In this document: in pieces, positions 34,748 to 44,329 of the stretch
How positions within the stretch are numbered: the first letter of the stretch is position 1
Layout of the letters: each line of letters opens with the position of its first letter
Position numbers and translations under genes: made by a program
The notes under the pieces: generated by a model
Seen by the model: only the letters and a program-made list of their open reading frames with translations
Database searches by the model: none
Told to the model about the DNA's origin: nothing
Assembly (NCBI GenBank): GCA_020635795.1
Contig: JACJZD010000001.1
Coordinates: 505,001 to 569,000, forward strand
Origin: Flavobacteriales bacterium
GTDB taxonomy: Bacteria > Bacteroidota > Bacteroidia > Flavobacteriales_E > Vicingaceae
DNA length: 64,000 nt
Direction of reading: 5' to 3'

Positions 34748-36037
34748 TTATTGCGATTTTTTTTCAGAATAATTTTTTACGAAAGTAGAACAAAGCAATG
34801 TATTAAAAAATGCATAGAAAACAATTCCTGCTTGAGTCTCATACATGGATTCAAACAATAGGTTGAAGGAGATTAAAATTATAAATGCAGAAATGAGGTA
34901 ATTTTTAGTTGAAATTGAAAAATAGAAAGGTAATAGGAATGTAAAGAGCATTATAAGTAGCCCAATAAATCCTAATGAAATGGCAGTTGTAAGGAATTGG
35001 TTGTGAGAGTTTAACTTATTTTCATACTCCGTTGTCATCTCTTTTGCATGATAAATTTTAAGTAATTCATCTTTTGAGTCGCCCGTACCAGTACCAATTA
35101 AGAAGTTATTTACAAACAATTCAACAGATGCTTTCCAAATTAAAATTCTTGCGGCATTACCGTCTTTGCTTGTAGTAACTACTTCGTTTTTTTCATTTTT
35201 CTCAGTAACTACATTTGTAATTGCTTTCACATCAGGTAAACGCTGAGATACTAATGGAGTGTAATAAACATTAAAGACTAAAAATGCAACGGTAATGGGA
35301 ACAATAAAATAGAGTGTATGGATGATTTTTTTTTTAGAAACAAGTAGATAGAAGGTATAAAAACACAACAGAAAAAGTGTAATCCACCCAGCTTTAGAAC
35401 TTAATAGAAGAACAAAAATAGTGAGTAAAATTATTGTTAGAATTGTTTTCCAATTAAATTGAATCAACTCTTTTTTGATCCCAAAAACAATAATTGCTAA
35501 GGCAAAAACACTATACATGGCTGTATAGCTCGGATGAAAAAACACAGAAAGGTAGTAGTAGTAAAAATAATTAGCGCCATAATTAAATGTATAGCCATTA
35601 CCAAGGTCTATTTCTAAAGGTAAAAAGTAGGCATAGGTGGCATATGAAAAACAAATTAATGCATAAACAATACACCCATAAACAAATATTTTTAGGTAAT
35701 GATTTAATTTTTCCTTTGTGACATTGATATAGGCTGAATATATTATAGGTAGAATTATTAAGGACATTTTTGTTTCTAAAACACGACCGCCAAAACCTAA
35801 ATTAGAAGAGTAAAGCATGCCAATTAAATACATCAGGTATAAAATTGCTGTTGTTGAAAGTACTAGATTACTCGAAAGTGTTTTGTAGCTCTGTTTGATG
35901 TTTGTTGGATTAATAACCCAATTTACACAGAGCAAAATAATGAGTATTGGTAAAATTTTCGGGTGAATTGGAGTGAAAAACGCCAATAAGCAAGTTAAAT
36001 AAAAATGTATTTTTTGATTTAATTCTTGGCTAATCAC
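34748..36037 (-). CDS. O-antigen ligase/polymerase-like membrane protein
   Basis: A 429-residue integral membrane protein with about eleven hydrophobic segments and a large periplasmic loop (~235-330). The Wzy_C landmark NFLIGTGTGDSKDELLKIY and the later NSHNQFLTTAISLGFIGLLIML identify the O-antigen ligase family, in which the conserved His of the loop acts on lipid-linked glycan. It may be the WaaL-type ligase or a polymerase. The start is GTG at 36037. It is one of three multi-spanning polymerase/ligase candidates in the cluster. Confidence 0.85.
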   Translation of the reverse strand: MISQELNQKIHFYLTCLLAFFTPIHPKILPILIILLCVNWVINPTNIKQSYKTLSSNLVLSTTAILYLMYLIGMLYSSNLGFGGRVLETKMSLIILPIIYSAYINVTKEKLNHYLKIFVYGCIVYALICFSYATYAYFLPLEIDLGNGYTFNYGANYFYYYYLSVFFHPSYTAMYSVFALAIIVFGIKKELIQFNWKTILTIILLTIFVLLLSSKAGWITLFLLCFYTFYLLVSKKKIIHTLYFIVPITVAFLVFNVYYTPLVSQRLPDVKAITNVVTEKNEKNEVVTTSKDGNAARILIWKASVELFVNNFLIGTGTGDSKDELLKIYHAKEMTTEYENKLNSHNQFLTTAISLGFIGLLIMLFTFLLPFYFSISTKNYLISAFIILISFNLLFESMYETQAGIVFYAFFNTLLCSTFVKNYSEKKSQ

Positions 36038-36048
36038 TTCAACTTATT

Positions 36049-36669
36049 TTATTTAGAAAATTCTTCTTTTAGTGATGAATCATAATAATGTTTGAAATCA
36101 ACACCTGAAAGAAACAACTCTTTATCCACAACTCTTGTATCACCAACTATTTTTGCTGGGTTTCCGACAACAATCGAGTAATCAGGAAAATCACCTTTTA
36201 CAACGCTACCAGCACCTATTATACAACCTTTTCCAATCGTCGTTCCAGGAAGTATAACGCAAGAAGTACCTATAAAAGTATATTCATCAATCTTAACAGG
36301 TTCAAGAATATAACCGATTCTTTCTTCTGCAGGAATTTCAATAAAATTCTTGCCTAATAAACGTATTGAATTTTGGCTGCTGTGTGTGTAAATACAAGTA
36401 TGAGAGGCAATATTTACTCCTTCTTGAATTGTAATGCCTCCAATTCCATCAAGGTGACAGTTATACCCAACCCAAACACTATCTTTAATGTTAATTTTTT
36501 TCTTTTCAACTAATTTTACATTAGAACCTATCCGTGTTTTTTTGTAAAATTTACCATCAATTTTGTTACGGTAGCCATAAGCCATAAAAGGTTTATGGAA
36601 TACAGCTAAAGCATTTAATACATAAGATATTAATATACCAAGTGGAGAAAGATATAATTGTCTAAGCAT
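36049..36669 (-). CDS. Left-handed beta-helix acyltransferase
   Basis: A 206-residue hexapeptide-repeat transferase. The C-terminal two-thirds contain repeats such as NIKDSVWVGYNCHLDG, ITIQEGVNIASHTCIYTHS (with the probable catalytic His), KIDEYTFIGTSCVILPGTTIG, and KGCIIGAGSVVKGDFPDYSIVVGNPAKIVGD. It resembles maltose/galactoside O-acetyltransferases and would acetylate a sugar hydroxyl or the amino sugar made by the FdtA/FdtB-like pair (an FdtC role is possible). The N-terminus is hydrophobic (LYLSPLGILISYVLNALAVF), suggesting membrane association. Confidence 0.88.
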   Translation of the reverse strand: MLRQLYLSPLGILISYVLNALAVFHKPFMAYGYRNKIDGKFYKKTRIGSNVKLVEKKKINIKDSVWVGYNCHLDGIGGITIQEGVNIASHTCIYTHSSQNSIRLLGKNFIEIPAEERIGYILEPVKIDEYTFIGTSCVILPGTTIGKGCIIGAGSVVKGDFPDYSIVVGNPAKIVGDTRVVDKELFLSGVDFKHYYDSSLKEEFSK

Positions 36670-36674
36670 TAGCT

Positions 36675-37835
36675 TTAATTTTTACCGTAAATGTAATTAT
36701 AATATTGTTTGGCATTTTCTGGAGTAAAATTAAAGGAAGCCTTTCTTGCATTTTCTTTGTATTCTTTTAGTTGACTTTTTTCTTGAACTAACCCTTCAAT
36801 AAATTTAACGATTTCTTCGTTTTTAGGGTTTTCGAACACTTTTCCACAATTGTATTCTTCGATTAATAAACCTAACTCTGATTCGTGTGATGCTAATGCT
36901 AATATTGCTGAACCTGCAGCCAAGGTATAATATGTTTTACTTGGAACAGAAATGGTTTCGGCTCCTTGACTTAATGTTACAACACCTATGTCGGCACAAC
37001 TTAAAGAATATGGAAGCACTTCGTTACTCTGGTAAGGAAGTATCAGTACATTTGTTAGATTTTTTTCAGAAACATATTGAGTGATTTTTGTTTTTTTCGC
37101 TCCATCTCCAATTAATACAAAATGTATGGACGAATTATTTTGAAGAGCCTCAGCTGCATAAACAATAGATTCAATATCATGGGTTAGTCCCATGTTTCCA
37201 GAATACATTACCACTAGTTTATCTTGTAAATTATGCTCTTTAGCAAAAGTATTTTCCGCTTTTTCCATTGGTTTTACAAAATCTGCATTTACCCAATTAG
37301 GGATTATTTTAGGGTTCTCTTGTGTGTAATTATTAATAGCGGTGGCTAAATGTTTTCCGAGTGTAAATACATTTGAAGCTTTTGTAAAACAGGTTTTATT
37401 TATTTTTTTCCAGTATTTTATTATCCATGAAGACTCGTTTAAAACACCAAAATTGACCAAAACATCGGGATATAAATCCCAAATAATCAAATGATAGTTT
37501 TGATTTCTAAGCCGTTTAAAAAATAAGCCAGTAAAAACAATAAAAGGAGGGGTAGTAATTAATATGAGTTCTTTCTTTTTACTTGAAAAAAGGACGTGAA
37601 AAAAACTTAGAAAGGTAAATAAGCTCCAAGTAAGCATTCGTTTAAAGCCAGAAGTGTTATCATATTTATTGTAAAACTTGACTTTTATATTAGGATTTAG
37701 TGGAGCATAATTACTTTCTACAACACCAGTTACCAATTCTATTTCAGCACCCTGACTTACGAAAGTATTTAAAATATCAATGGATAATTGCCGAGTAACT
37801 TGAACAATGAAAATGTATTTTTTTTTATTACTCAT
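36675..37835 (-). CDS. Glycosyltransferase, GT4-like (WbuB type)
   Basis: A 386-residue GT-B glycosyltransferase. The N-terminal domain carries a hydrophobic, probably membrane-bound helix (MLTWSLFTFLSFFHVLFSSKK), and the C-terminal domain has VVMYSGNMGLTHDIESIVYAAEAL, FVLIGDGAKKTKI, LPYQSNEVLPYSLSCADIGVVTL and SVPSKTYYTLAAGSAILAL, characteristic of WbuB-like GT4 enzymes that transfer amino sugars. The acceptor cannot be told. It is 5 bases upstream of the acyltransferase and 2 bases downstream of the next glycosyltransferase, so part of the same operon. Confidence 0.9.
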   Translation of the reverse strand: MSNKKKYIFIVQVTRQLSIDILNTFVSQGAEIELVTGVVESNYAPLNPNIKVKFYNKYDNTSGFKRMLTWSLFTFLSFFHVLFSSKKKELILITTPPFIVFTGLFFKRLRNQNYHLIIWDLYPDVLVNFGVLNESSWIIKYWKKINKTCFTKASNVFTLGKHLATAINNYTQENPKIIPNWVNADFVKPMEKAENTFAKEHNLQDKLVVMYSGNMGLTHDIESIVYAAEALQNNSSIHFVLIGDGAKKTKITQYVSEKNLTNVLILPYQSNEVLPYSLSCADIGVVTLSQGAETISVPSKTYYTLAAGSAILALASHESELGLLIEEYNCGKVFENPKNEEIVKFIEGLVQEKSQLKEYKENARKASFNFTPENAKQYYNYIYGKN

Positions 37836-37837
37836 GA

Positions 37838-38845
37838 TTAATTGGTACCATATTTGGCAATTAATTTTTGGGTATTGAAAACGTTAAAACGATAATACTT
37901 TTTGTACAAGTATTTTAATTTATTTCGTAAACCTCCAGTTTTAATTAGCGTAAATTTTTGTAAAGGCACATTAAAACTTGGATGAACAGATTTTACTAAG
38001 TTTTCTGTTTCTTGTAAAGCCATAATGTATGGAACATACAAGTTTTTAACTACTGGCATGGTAGGATGTCGCCATCCTAAATCAACAATATTGTTTTGGT
38101 AAAAACGAACATGATGAAAGTGGTAAAATATTGCTTCAAAAGTTGTGTTGTCAGTATTGTCTTTAAAAGTTATAATATTACCCTTTTTACTAACTAAAGG
38201 CCACTGTTCAACATTCCAAGAAGCTAATCCTCCACCTAAATGTTTTAAAACGTGAACACCTTTAAAGCGAGTAGTCCAATCATCTAGGTATTTTTGATCA
38301 CCGAATTTGCCATCCTCATACCTGTCGTAACACCATTCTATGCAAGCGTTTCTCCACCACTTAAGTGCTGTTAAACCTTCTTCATTATTTAAGAAAGTAA
38401 TAAATTGAACACAATAAATTCCAGAAGTATTAACTCGATTAAATTTTGGCGGATACCGATGTTCAGTTATTAAAATAGAGTTTTCACCCATTTCATCAAA
38501 CAAAACTTTTGGGTTTTGATAAAAATATAAATCGGCATCAACATAAGTACAACTCTCTACGTTGTATTTTTCTAAAACATATAAAATTGTTGACGATGTA
38601 GATGTCCAGCAATATTCTGCTTTTGTTCTGCCTGGTTTTACCTCAAGTAATTTTTCATCTTCAAAATCTTTTAATGAGATAATGGTGGCATGTTTTAGAT
38701 TGAGTTTATTTAATATTTCAAAACTGGTATCATCAAAAGCAAAAATATATAGGTGAAAATCTGCTCCAACTTTTTCTAAAGATTGGTATAAAGTTATTCC
38801 TCTAGTTAAATAAAACGAATCGAATAGCGTACAAAAATGGTGCAT
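37838..38845 (-). CDS. GT-A type glycosyltransferase (GT8-like)
   Basis: A 335-residue cytoplasmic glycosyltransferase. It begins HHFCTLFDSFYLTRGITLYQSLEK, has TYVDADLYFYQNPKVLFDEM with the metal-binding DxD (Asp-Ala-Asp), and later WNVEQWPL and YHFHHVRFYQNN with His residues typical of GT-A enzymes of the GT8 kind. The donor is a nucleotide sugar; the specificity is unknown. The C-terminus is basic (KYLYKKYYRFNVFNTQKLIAKYG), perhaps for membrane contact. Confidence 0.85.
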   Translation of the reverse strand: MHHFCTLFDSFYLTRGITLYQSLEKVGADFHLYIFAFDDTSFEILNKLNLKHATIISLKDFEDEKLLEVKPGRTKAEYCWTSTSSTILYVLEKYNVESCTYVDADLYFYQNPKVLFDEMGENSILITEHRYPPKFNRVNTSGIYCVQFITFLNNEEGLTALKWWRNACIEWCYDRYEDGKFGDQKYLDDWTTRFKGVHVLKHLGGGLASWNVEQWPLVSKKGNIITFKDNTDNTTFEAIFYHFHHVRFYQNNIVDLGWRHPTMPVVKNLYVPYIMALQETENLVKSVHPSFNVPLQKFTLIKTGGLRNKLKYLYKKYYRFNVFNTQKLIAKYGTN

Positions 38846-38850
38846 GGTTA

Positions 38851-39948
38851 TTAAAATTTATTCATTATTTCAATAACACGATTTACATCACTTTCAGTAT
38901 GGAAATATGATATAGGTAGGCTTAATGTTGTTCGGTGTATTTCTTCACTTAAAGGGAAGTCGTATTTGTCTAACACACCACTTAAAGCCTTTTGTTTACT
39001 TGGAGAAACTGGGTAGTGAATTTCAGTTTTAATATCGTTTTTCAGTAAATAATCTTTTAATTCATCTCGTTTTTCATGTCGGATATTAAAGATGTGATAA
39101 ACATCGAAGTAATCTGAATGTACTTGAGGTTTAATAAAATCATCTTTTAAATGATTTAAATAAATTGCGGCTAAATTTCTTTTATGATTATTAATGTCAT
39201 TTAACTTTTTTAGTTTAACTGATAAAAAGGCAGCTTGCATTTCGTCGAGTCTTGAATTATATCCAACCACCTCGTTATAATACTTAATATCCGAACCATA
39301 ATTTCTTAATCGACGGACTTTACTATTCAAATCATCATCATTACATACAATTGCACCTGCATCGCCTAAAGCTCCTAAATTTTTGGTTGGGTAAAAGCTG
39401 AAGGCACCAAATTCACCAAAAGTACCGGTAAATTGATTTTTGTAAGTTGCTCCGTGAGATTGCGCACAATCTTCGATAAGTTTTAAATTGTATTTTTTAC
39501 AAAGTGCTAAAATGGGTGCCATGTTGCATGCTTTTCCATACAAATGGACTACTACTATTGCTTTTGTTTTTGGCGTAATGGCAGCTTCAATTTTAAGCGG
39601 GTCAATGTTGTAAGTTTCAATGCAAGGTTCAACTAAAACGGGTTTCATGTTGTTTTGCATTACACTTAATATAGTTGCTATATAGGTGTTAGATGGAACA
39701 ATAATTTCGCTATTTTTTTCGAAATTAAAAGCTGCAATAGACAATGTTATAGCATCTAATCCAGAGGCAACTCCAACAGCATATTTTGATTTGTTATAAT
39801 TAGCAAATTCCTCTTCAAAAGTTTTAACACTTTGACCAAGAATGTACCATCCAGATTTTAATACTTTTTCAAATTGGGTTTGATATTCTTGAAAAAACGG
39901 TTCGTTTAATTTTTGAAGGTTTTCGTAATCAATGCTGGTATTTTTCAT
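38851..39948 (-). CDS. Sugar aminotransferase, FdtB-like
   Basis: A 365-residue DegT/DnrJ-family PLP enzyme. The ATG at 39948 is chosen; an in-frame TTG 7 codons upstream is less likely. The PLP Lys is in AFSFYPTKNLGALGDAGAI, with GVASGLDAITLSI, IVPSNTYIATILSV and LIEDCAQSHGATY around it, and the C-terminal DIKTEIHYPVSP. Its gene overlaps the FdtA-like isomerase gene by 20 bases; FdtA/FdtB pairs make dTDP-3-amino-3,6-dideoxyhexoses, so a 3-transaminase role is well supported by context. The dTDP-4-keto-6-deoxyglucose it needs (RmlA/RmlB) must come from genes outside the window. Confidence 0.9.
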   Translation of the reverse strand: MKNTSIDYENLQKLNEPFFQEYQTQFEKVLKSGWYILGQSVKTFEEEFANYNKSKYAVGVASGLDAITLSIAAFNFEKNSEIIVPSNTYIATILSVMQNNMKPVLVEPCIETYNIDPLKIEAAITPKTKAIVVVHLYGKACNMAPILALCKKYNLKLIEDCAQSHGATYKNQFTGTFGEFGAFSFYPTKNLGALGDAGAIVCNDDDLNSKVRRLRNYGSDIKYYNEVVGYNSRLDEMQAAFLSVKLKKLNDINNHKRNLAAIYLNHLKDDFIKPQVHSDYFDVYHIFNIRHEKRDELKDYLLKNDIKTEIHYPVSPSKQKALSGVLDKYDFPLSEEIHRTTLSLPISYFHTESDVNRVIEIMNKF

Positions 39949-40297
39949 ATATATAATCCTCTGGTTCAAAATGTTCAGAAGCTAAAACCATTAAAATAGT
40001 ATCTTCTGTAAAGCTGTGCATTTGATGCCAATCTTTAGGTTCTAAAATTAAACATTTATCAGGTGAGTCTAAAACAAAATCTTCTTGTTTTTCATTGTCA
40101 TCATTAGAAATAATACAGCTTCCTTTTAGGCAAAAAGCTGCTTGAATTGTTTTTACATGACGATGTCCGCCTCTCACAGAATTGTCAACGCCGTAGATGT
40201 AAAATATTCGTTTGATATCAAATGGAATTACTTTTTCCACTACTGTTAAATTTCCTCTTTTGTCAGTAAATGTTTTTAAGTTTAATAAGTAAGCCAT
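39929..40297 (-). CDS. FdtA-like dTDP-sugar 3,4-ketoisomerase
   Basis: A 122-residue cupin (WxcM-like C-terminal family). Motifs fit FdtA/QdtA: FTDKRGNLTVVE, IFYIYGVDNSVRGGHRHVKT with the active-site His pair, AFCLKGSCIISNDD, and LEPKDWHQMHSF. Such enzymes convert dTDP-4-keto-6-deoxyglucose to the 3-keto isomer. It is directly upstream of, and overlaps, the FdtB-like aminotransferase gene, which would act next. Whether the product has the galacto (FdtA) or gluco (QdtA) configuration cannot be read from these motifs. Confidence 0.92.
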   Translation of the reverse strand: MAYLLNLKTFTDKRGNLTVVEKVIPFDIKRIFYIYGVDNSVRGGHRHVKTIQAAFCLKGSCIISNDDNEKQEDFVLDSPDKCLILEPKDWHQMHSFTEDTILMVLASEHFEPEDYIYEKYQH

Positions 40298-40300
40298 TGT

Positions 40301-41089
40301 TTAGTTTTTAAGTTTAAAATAATATCCTTTTAAATGGGCATCGGTTAAGTTTATTTTTTCCGAAGATTCGGCTTCGAAAACCAACTCGTAGCCTTTATTA
40401 CAAATGTAGTTTATTAATTTAGTTTCATTCAAAATCCAACAAGGATATTGAGCGTCATAAATGGATTTATGAACTTTTTGAATGGTAATTCTATCAGAAT
40501 GGGTTAAAAAAATAGGTGTCCGGTCAATACAAATATATGCTATTTGATGCTTTGTAATTTCATCAAGTAACTGATAAGGATGCTCAATATACTGTAACAC
40601 TGAACCCAATAATAATAGATTGATTTGTTGTTCTTTTAAACACTCATCGATTGTATAATAAAAATTAAGGTGATTATCAGCAAAGGTTTGTTTGCCTTCT
40701 GTTACAAAGTGTTTTTGTTCAACGATGTTCCAGGTAAAATTGGTTAAGTGAGTGAATAATTTTTTGTTTTGATAATAGGCACTTCCAAGTGAACCACCAA
40801 AGTCTAGCACTTTTAAAGTAGCTTTTTCATTCAACGCTGTTAAACTCAATGCAGAAAGAAGTGGAAATGAGTAATGAATTTTATCAAAAATTACTGAATC
40901 GCGTTCAAATACGGCATCGCCGTTTTTAACCTTTATTAGTGCATCTTTTACCTTATTAAATATAAGTTCATTGTCATAGCCTGTACATTTGTTTTCAGCT
41001 TCTTGCCATGAGGAATAGTTACCACTCCATCCATAGAAAAAACTAGAAAGGTATTTTAAAGCAATTGGAGGTAAAAATTCTTTTAACAT
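40301..41089 (-). CDS. Methyltransferase of the TIGR04325 type
   Basis: A 262-residue protein with the family opening YGWSGNYSSWQEAENKCTGYDN (20-45) and a SAM-binding segment VLDFGGSLGSAYYQ near residue 95, followed by WNIVEQKHFVTEG and LLLGSVLQYIEHPY. Members are found in polysaccharide clusters and are presumed sugar methyltransferases, without a proven reaction as far as I know. It sits 3 bases upstream of the FdtA-like gene. Substrate unknown. Confidence 0.87.
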   Translation of the reverse strand: MLKEFLPPIALKYLSSFFYGWSGNYSSWQEAENKCTGYDNELIFNKVKDALIKVKNGDAVFERDSVIFDKIHYSFPLLSALSLTALNEKATLKVLDFGGSLGSAYYQNKKLFTHLTNFTWNIVEQKHFVTEGKQTFADNHLNFYYTIDECLKEQQINLLLLGSVLQYIEHPYQLLDEITKHQIAYICIDRTPIFLTHSDRITIQKVHKSIYDAQYPCWILNETKLINYICNKGYELVFEAESSEKINLTDAHLKGYYFKLKN

Positions 41090-41101
41090 CTGTACAATAG
41101 T

Positions 41102-41830
41102 CTATTTTTTGGTGTTTTTCAACACGTAGATGTTTCCAAAATACATTTCTTCATTTTTAGGAAGGATATATAAAAATAGTCCTAAAAAATTATTGATGAA
41201 CGAGAATGGAATTATTAAAACCCAAGCAAGTAACCCTGGTAGATATTTTTTTGACATGGTATAAATGTAACTATTAACCAATAGTGGAAATATTCTAAAG
41301 TCCGACAAATATTTTTTGTGTTCAACAATTTCCAAATCATGGTTATTAAACAAATGCTTTAATCCAAATGATGAGTATCTAGCAAAATCATATGGTTGCT
41401 CATGTTCGCCCCATATAAATGGGATAGTCACAACGCATTTTCCACCAGGTTTTACAACTCTTGATATTTCGGATAAAAATTGTTCAGGGTTAAAAACATG
41501 TTCGAGTACTTCAAAAAACACTAATGAATCAACGGTACTATTTTCAAATGGAAAAGTGTTCCCATCATAATATACATCAATATCTGATGTTTTATGGTCG
41601 TGCCCAGATTTTTCGATATCTAAACCTATATATTCAGTTACATTTTTAAATAAATCTTTGTATGGCTTGCTACCACTTCCTACATCTACTGTTTTCCCTG
41701 AAATGTATGGTGCAAATTTTTTAACACTCAAGTAAATGGCACTTCTTCCCCAAAAAAAAGGATTGATACAAAAACTTACGAATGAAGGTTTGAAAAGTTG
41801 TTTAAGAATAATTTCTTTGAATTGTGACAT
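41102..41830 (-). CDS. Class I SAM methyltransferase (Methyltransf_11 type)
   Basis: A 242-residue protein. SAM motif I is TVDVGSGSKPYKD (48-60), motif II EYIGLDIEKSGHDH, and VDSLVFFEVLEHVFNPEQFLSEISRVVKPGGKCVVTIPF is the usual post-motif. A C-terminal hydrophobic pair (LLAWVLIIPFSFINNFLGLFLYIL) suggests it is membrane-associated. It probably methylates a sugar of the surface glycan or its lipid-linked precursor. Thirty-eight bases separate it from the CgeB-like gene upstream. Confidence 0.85.
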   Translation of the reverse strand: MSQFKEIILKQLFKPSFVSFCINPFFWGRSAIYLSVKKFAPYISGKTVDVGSGSKPYKDLFKNVTEYIGLDIEKSGHDHKTSDIDVYYDGNTFPFENSTVDSLVFFEVLEHVFNPEQFLSEISRVVKPGGKCVVTIPFIWGEHEQPYDFARYSSFGLKHLFNNHDLEIVEHKKYLSDFRIFPLLVNSYIYTMSKKYLPGLLAWVLIIPFSFINNFLGLFLYILPKNEEMYFGNIYVLKNTKK

Positions 41831-41868
41831 TAATTTAAATCTTGAAAAACCAAAGATAAAGAAGAATA

Positions 41869-43086
41869 TTATAAATGAGCACTTAAAATCTTATTCAATT
41901 GCATTGCTCTATTTTCAATAGAGTGTTCATTTAAAGTTCTGTGTTGACCTGCTTGAGCAATTTTTTTTCGTTCCGCAGGGTTTTCGATTAACCATTTTAC
42001 TTTTTCAATACATTCTTCTACTGTTTTGTATGTAATAATTTCCTTATCTGGTTCAAACAATTCAGTAATATTATCTTTCCAATCAGTTACTAAACATGTT
42101 CCTACTCCTGTAGCTTCAAATAGTCGAATGTTACCAGCACATTTATCAGCAACTTCTCCATGTATGTTAAAACAAATATTTGATTTTGCTAATAATTGAT
42201 ACATTTCTTTTCCAAAGACAGGAGGTTTTGAACTTTTGATAAGCTTTTTTGAATAAAAATTTATAGATGAATCTCCAAAGGATTTATTTTTATTTAAAAT
42301 AGGGATAAATTCGATTATTTTACCCAATCTTAATTTTTTTAAGGTGATAATAAGGTGATAAAATATTTTCTTGACAAATATTTTCTTGAAAGATTCCAAA
42401 TTACCATATATGTCAATATTAATTCCTGATTTAAGCATAGACTCTAGGTATTCTATTCTACTTTTATGAAAGCCAGATCCAGAGTATAGTGATCCGGAAA
42501 ATAAAAATTCAGTTTCTGGAAAACGATTATTTTCTTGAACACTATCCAATATAGTAGATTCAAAACCATGATACATCAAATGTGAATTGATGCCTAATTT
42601 ATCAAACTCTTTTTTTAAACAGGGAATACAAGTAAACATAATATCGAAAAGCTTAAGTTTTTCGATAAGATTTTCATTAAAAGGCGCACAATGATGTCCT
42701 ACAAATAATTTAATTGATGGGACTTCTTTTAATAGCATGGTTTTCCATTCCAAATCAACTAATGATAAGTCATCAATCCATACTACTTCGGGTTTAAATT
42801 GTTTTATTTGTTCAATAATTAATAGGTTATTGGAAATGTTAGGTGAAATATTATTTTCTTTTCTCCAAGCATTTTGTAGTAACGTTGCATTTGAAATTAT
42901 TTCGATAGCCTCAACTCCTATTTTTTTTAGATTTTTTACATAAGCACTTGCTATTTCAATAGAGTCTTCAGTTAACAATTGATGTTGCTCTTTGTATGGT
43001 AATAATAAAGCTTCAGGATGTTTGCTGTAGAAGCTTTTGATGTATTGTGGGTAGTTATTAGTAATTCTTATAAATCTATAATTCAT
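41869..43086 (-). CDS. CgeB-like glycosyltransferase
   Basis: A 405-residue GT-B-like protein. The N-terminal half (FIRITNNYPQYIKSFYSKHPE... EVVWIDDLSLVDLEW... VGHHCAPFNENLIEKLKLFDIMFTC) and the C-terminal half (FSGSLYSGSGFHKSRIEYLE... NIRLFEATGVGTCLVTDWKDNITELFEPDKEIITY... RTLNEHSIENRA) match the CgeB / Glyco_trans_1_2 family, which typically transfers a sugar using the conserved Glu in LFEATG. Its start codon region overlaps the upstream polymerase-like gene by 11 bases. Confidence 0.85.
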   Translation of the reverse strand: MNYRFIRITNNYPQYIKSFYSKHPEALLLPYKEQHQLLTEDSIEIASAYVKNLKKIGVEAIEIISNATLLQNAWRKENNISPNISNNLLIIEQIKQFKPEVVWIDDLSLVDLEWKTMLLKEVPSIKLFVGHHCAPFNENLIEKLKLFDIMFTCIPCLKKEFDKLGINSHLMYHGFESTILDSVQENNRFPETEFLFSGSLYSGSGFHKSRIEYLESMLKSGINIDIYGNLESFKKIFVKKIFYHLIITLKKLRLGKIIEFIPILNKNKSFGDSSINFYSKKLIKSSKPPVFGKEMYQLLAKSNICFNIHGEVADKCAGNIRLFEATGVGTCLVTDWKDNITELFEPDKEIITYKTVEECIEKVKWLIENPAERKKIAQAGQHRTLNEHSIENRAMQLNKILSAHL

Positions 43087-44329
43087 TGGTTATTAATTTA
43101 TTGTCGATTTTATTGAAATTGTAATTAACAATTAGGATGAAAATCATCCAAAATTCGCCTGTGTTATAGATTGCTCCGGAAGTTAAGGTGTTTAAAAAAT
43201 AAAAAATACCTAACAAAACTAGAAAAATAGGTATACTTCTATTTAGTAAGTTTTTAAAAAATAAAAAGAAAATAGGAAGAAGTAAAATGGAGCCAATTAT
43301 TCCAGTCGAAATTAAAGCATCTAAAACAATATTATGAGCATACATTTTTGATTCAACGACTAAAAAATGAGACCCAAAAAATGGTTGGTCAACAAATTGA
43401 TAAAGGGCATCTTTTAATATTTTTAAACGAGTTACAGTACTATCTTCAGAAGTAACATGACTTATTCTATAAAGTAAAATATTATTGCCTCCAAAATTAT
43501 TCTTAAAAAATAAACTAGCAATATAGTTTGTAAGGGCTGCTAAACTTATTACAATAAACAAGTAGAGATAATTTAGTTTTATCTCCTTTTTTCTGTAAAA
43601 TATCAAGAATAAAAAAGTCAGTATTGTAAAAATAATAGCACCTCTAGCAGCTGTAGATAACAGAAGGAACCAGCCTATGAAAAAAAATAAATAATTATAA
43701 ATGCTTTTATTTAAATTTATTGAACTTAAAATCAGTAAAAGGCTAGAAACTATTGCAATACTTATTGAATCTAGATAGTCTATTTCATTTCGAGTTAAAG
43801 TAAATCTACCAACTAGATGATTGACGAAAAATTTGTCAATAATTAAAATAATTAGGAAGCATAGACTTATTATTTTAAGGTATCTTAATAGAATTTTTTC
43901 TAAATAATTATAATCAATTTTATTCATGCTCATTATTGCTAAAATTGGAATGAATGTGACACCAATTGAATATAGATAATAATAGTTTTTTGATAATGAT
44001 GTTAATAAATGAAGGTTATGAATTTGGAGGTCAAAAAAAATTCTAAGAAGATAAAGACACCAGAATAGTAGAAATAATAATAAAGCAACATTTCTAAAAG
44101 TATTAAATTTTAATATCCTATTTTTTTTGTTAAGAATGTTTTTTAATATTAAAAAGAAGGCAAATGATAAATTAAGGAATCTATATGTTTGGCTAACAGA
44201 ACCATTTTGAATTTCGAATATGAAGTTTATTAAAGCAATTACAGGGAAAAGAAAGACGAACGATAGAATAAATAAGCTATTGATTTTACTTTCATTAAGA
44301 TTGTTAAATATGGATAGTTTCATATTCAT
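43076..44329 (-). CDS. O-antigen polymerase/ligase-like membrane protein
   Basis: A 417-residue polytopic membrane protein with about eleven predicted helices. In the second half a soluble loop (FGGNNILLYRISHVTSEDSTVTRLKILKDALYQF) is followed by PFFGSHFLVVESKMYAHNIVLDALISTGIIG, which has the Wzy/WaaL-like His (AHN) before a helix. A conserved Arg (STAARGAII) lies in an earlier loop. It is a candidate polymerase (Wzy). Overlaps: 1 base with the next membrane gene upstream and 11 bases with the glycosyltransferase gene downstream. Confidence 0.78.
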   Translation of the reverse strand: MNMKLSIFNNLNESKINSLFILSFVFLFPVIALINFIFEIQNGSVSQTYRFLNLSFAFFLILKNILNKKNRILKFNTFRNVALLLFLLFWCLYLLRIFFDLQIHNLHLLTSLSKNYYYLYSIGVTFIPILAIMSMNKIDYNYLEKILLRYLKIISLCFLIILIIDKFFVNHLVGRFTLTRNEIDYLDSISIAIVSSLLLILSSINLNKSIYNYLFFFIGWFLLLSTAARGAIIFTILTFLFLIFYRKKEIKLNYLYLFIVISLAALTNYIASLFFKNNFGGNNILLYRISHVTSEDSTVTRLKILKDALYQFVDQPFFGSHFLVVESKMYAHNIVLDALISTGIIGSILLLPIFFLFFKNLLNRSIPIFLVLLGIFYFLNTLTSGAIYNTGEFWMIFILIVNYNFNKIDNKLITNEL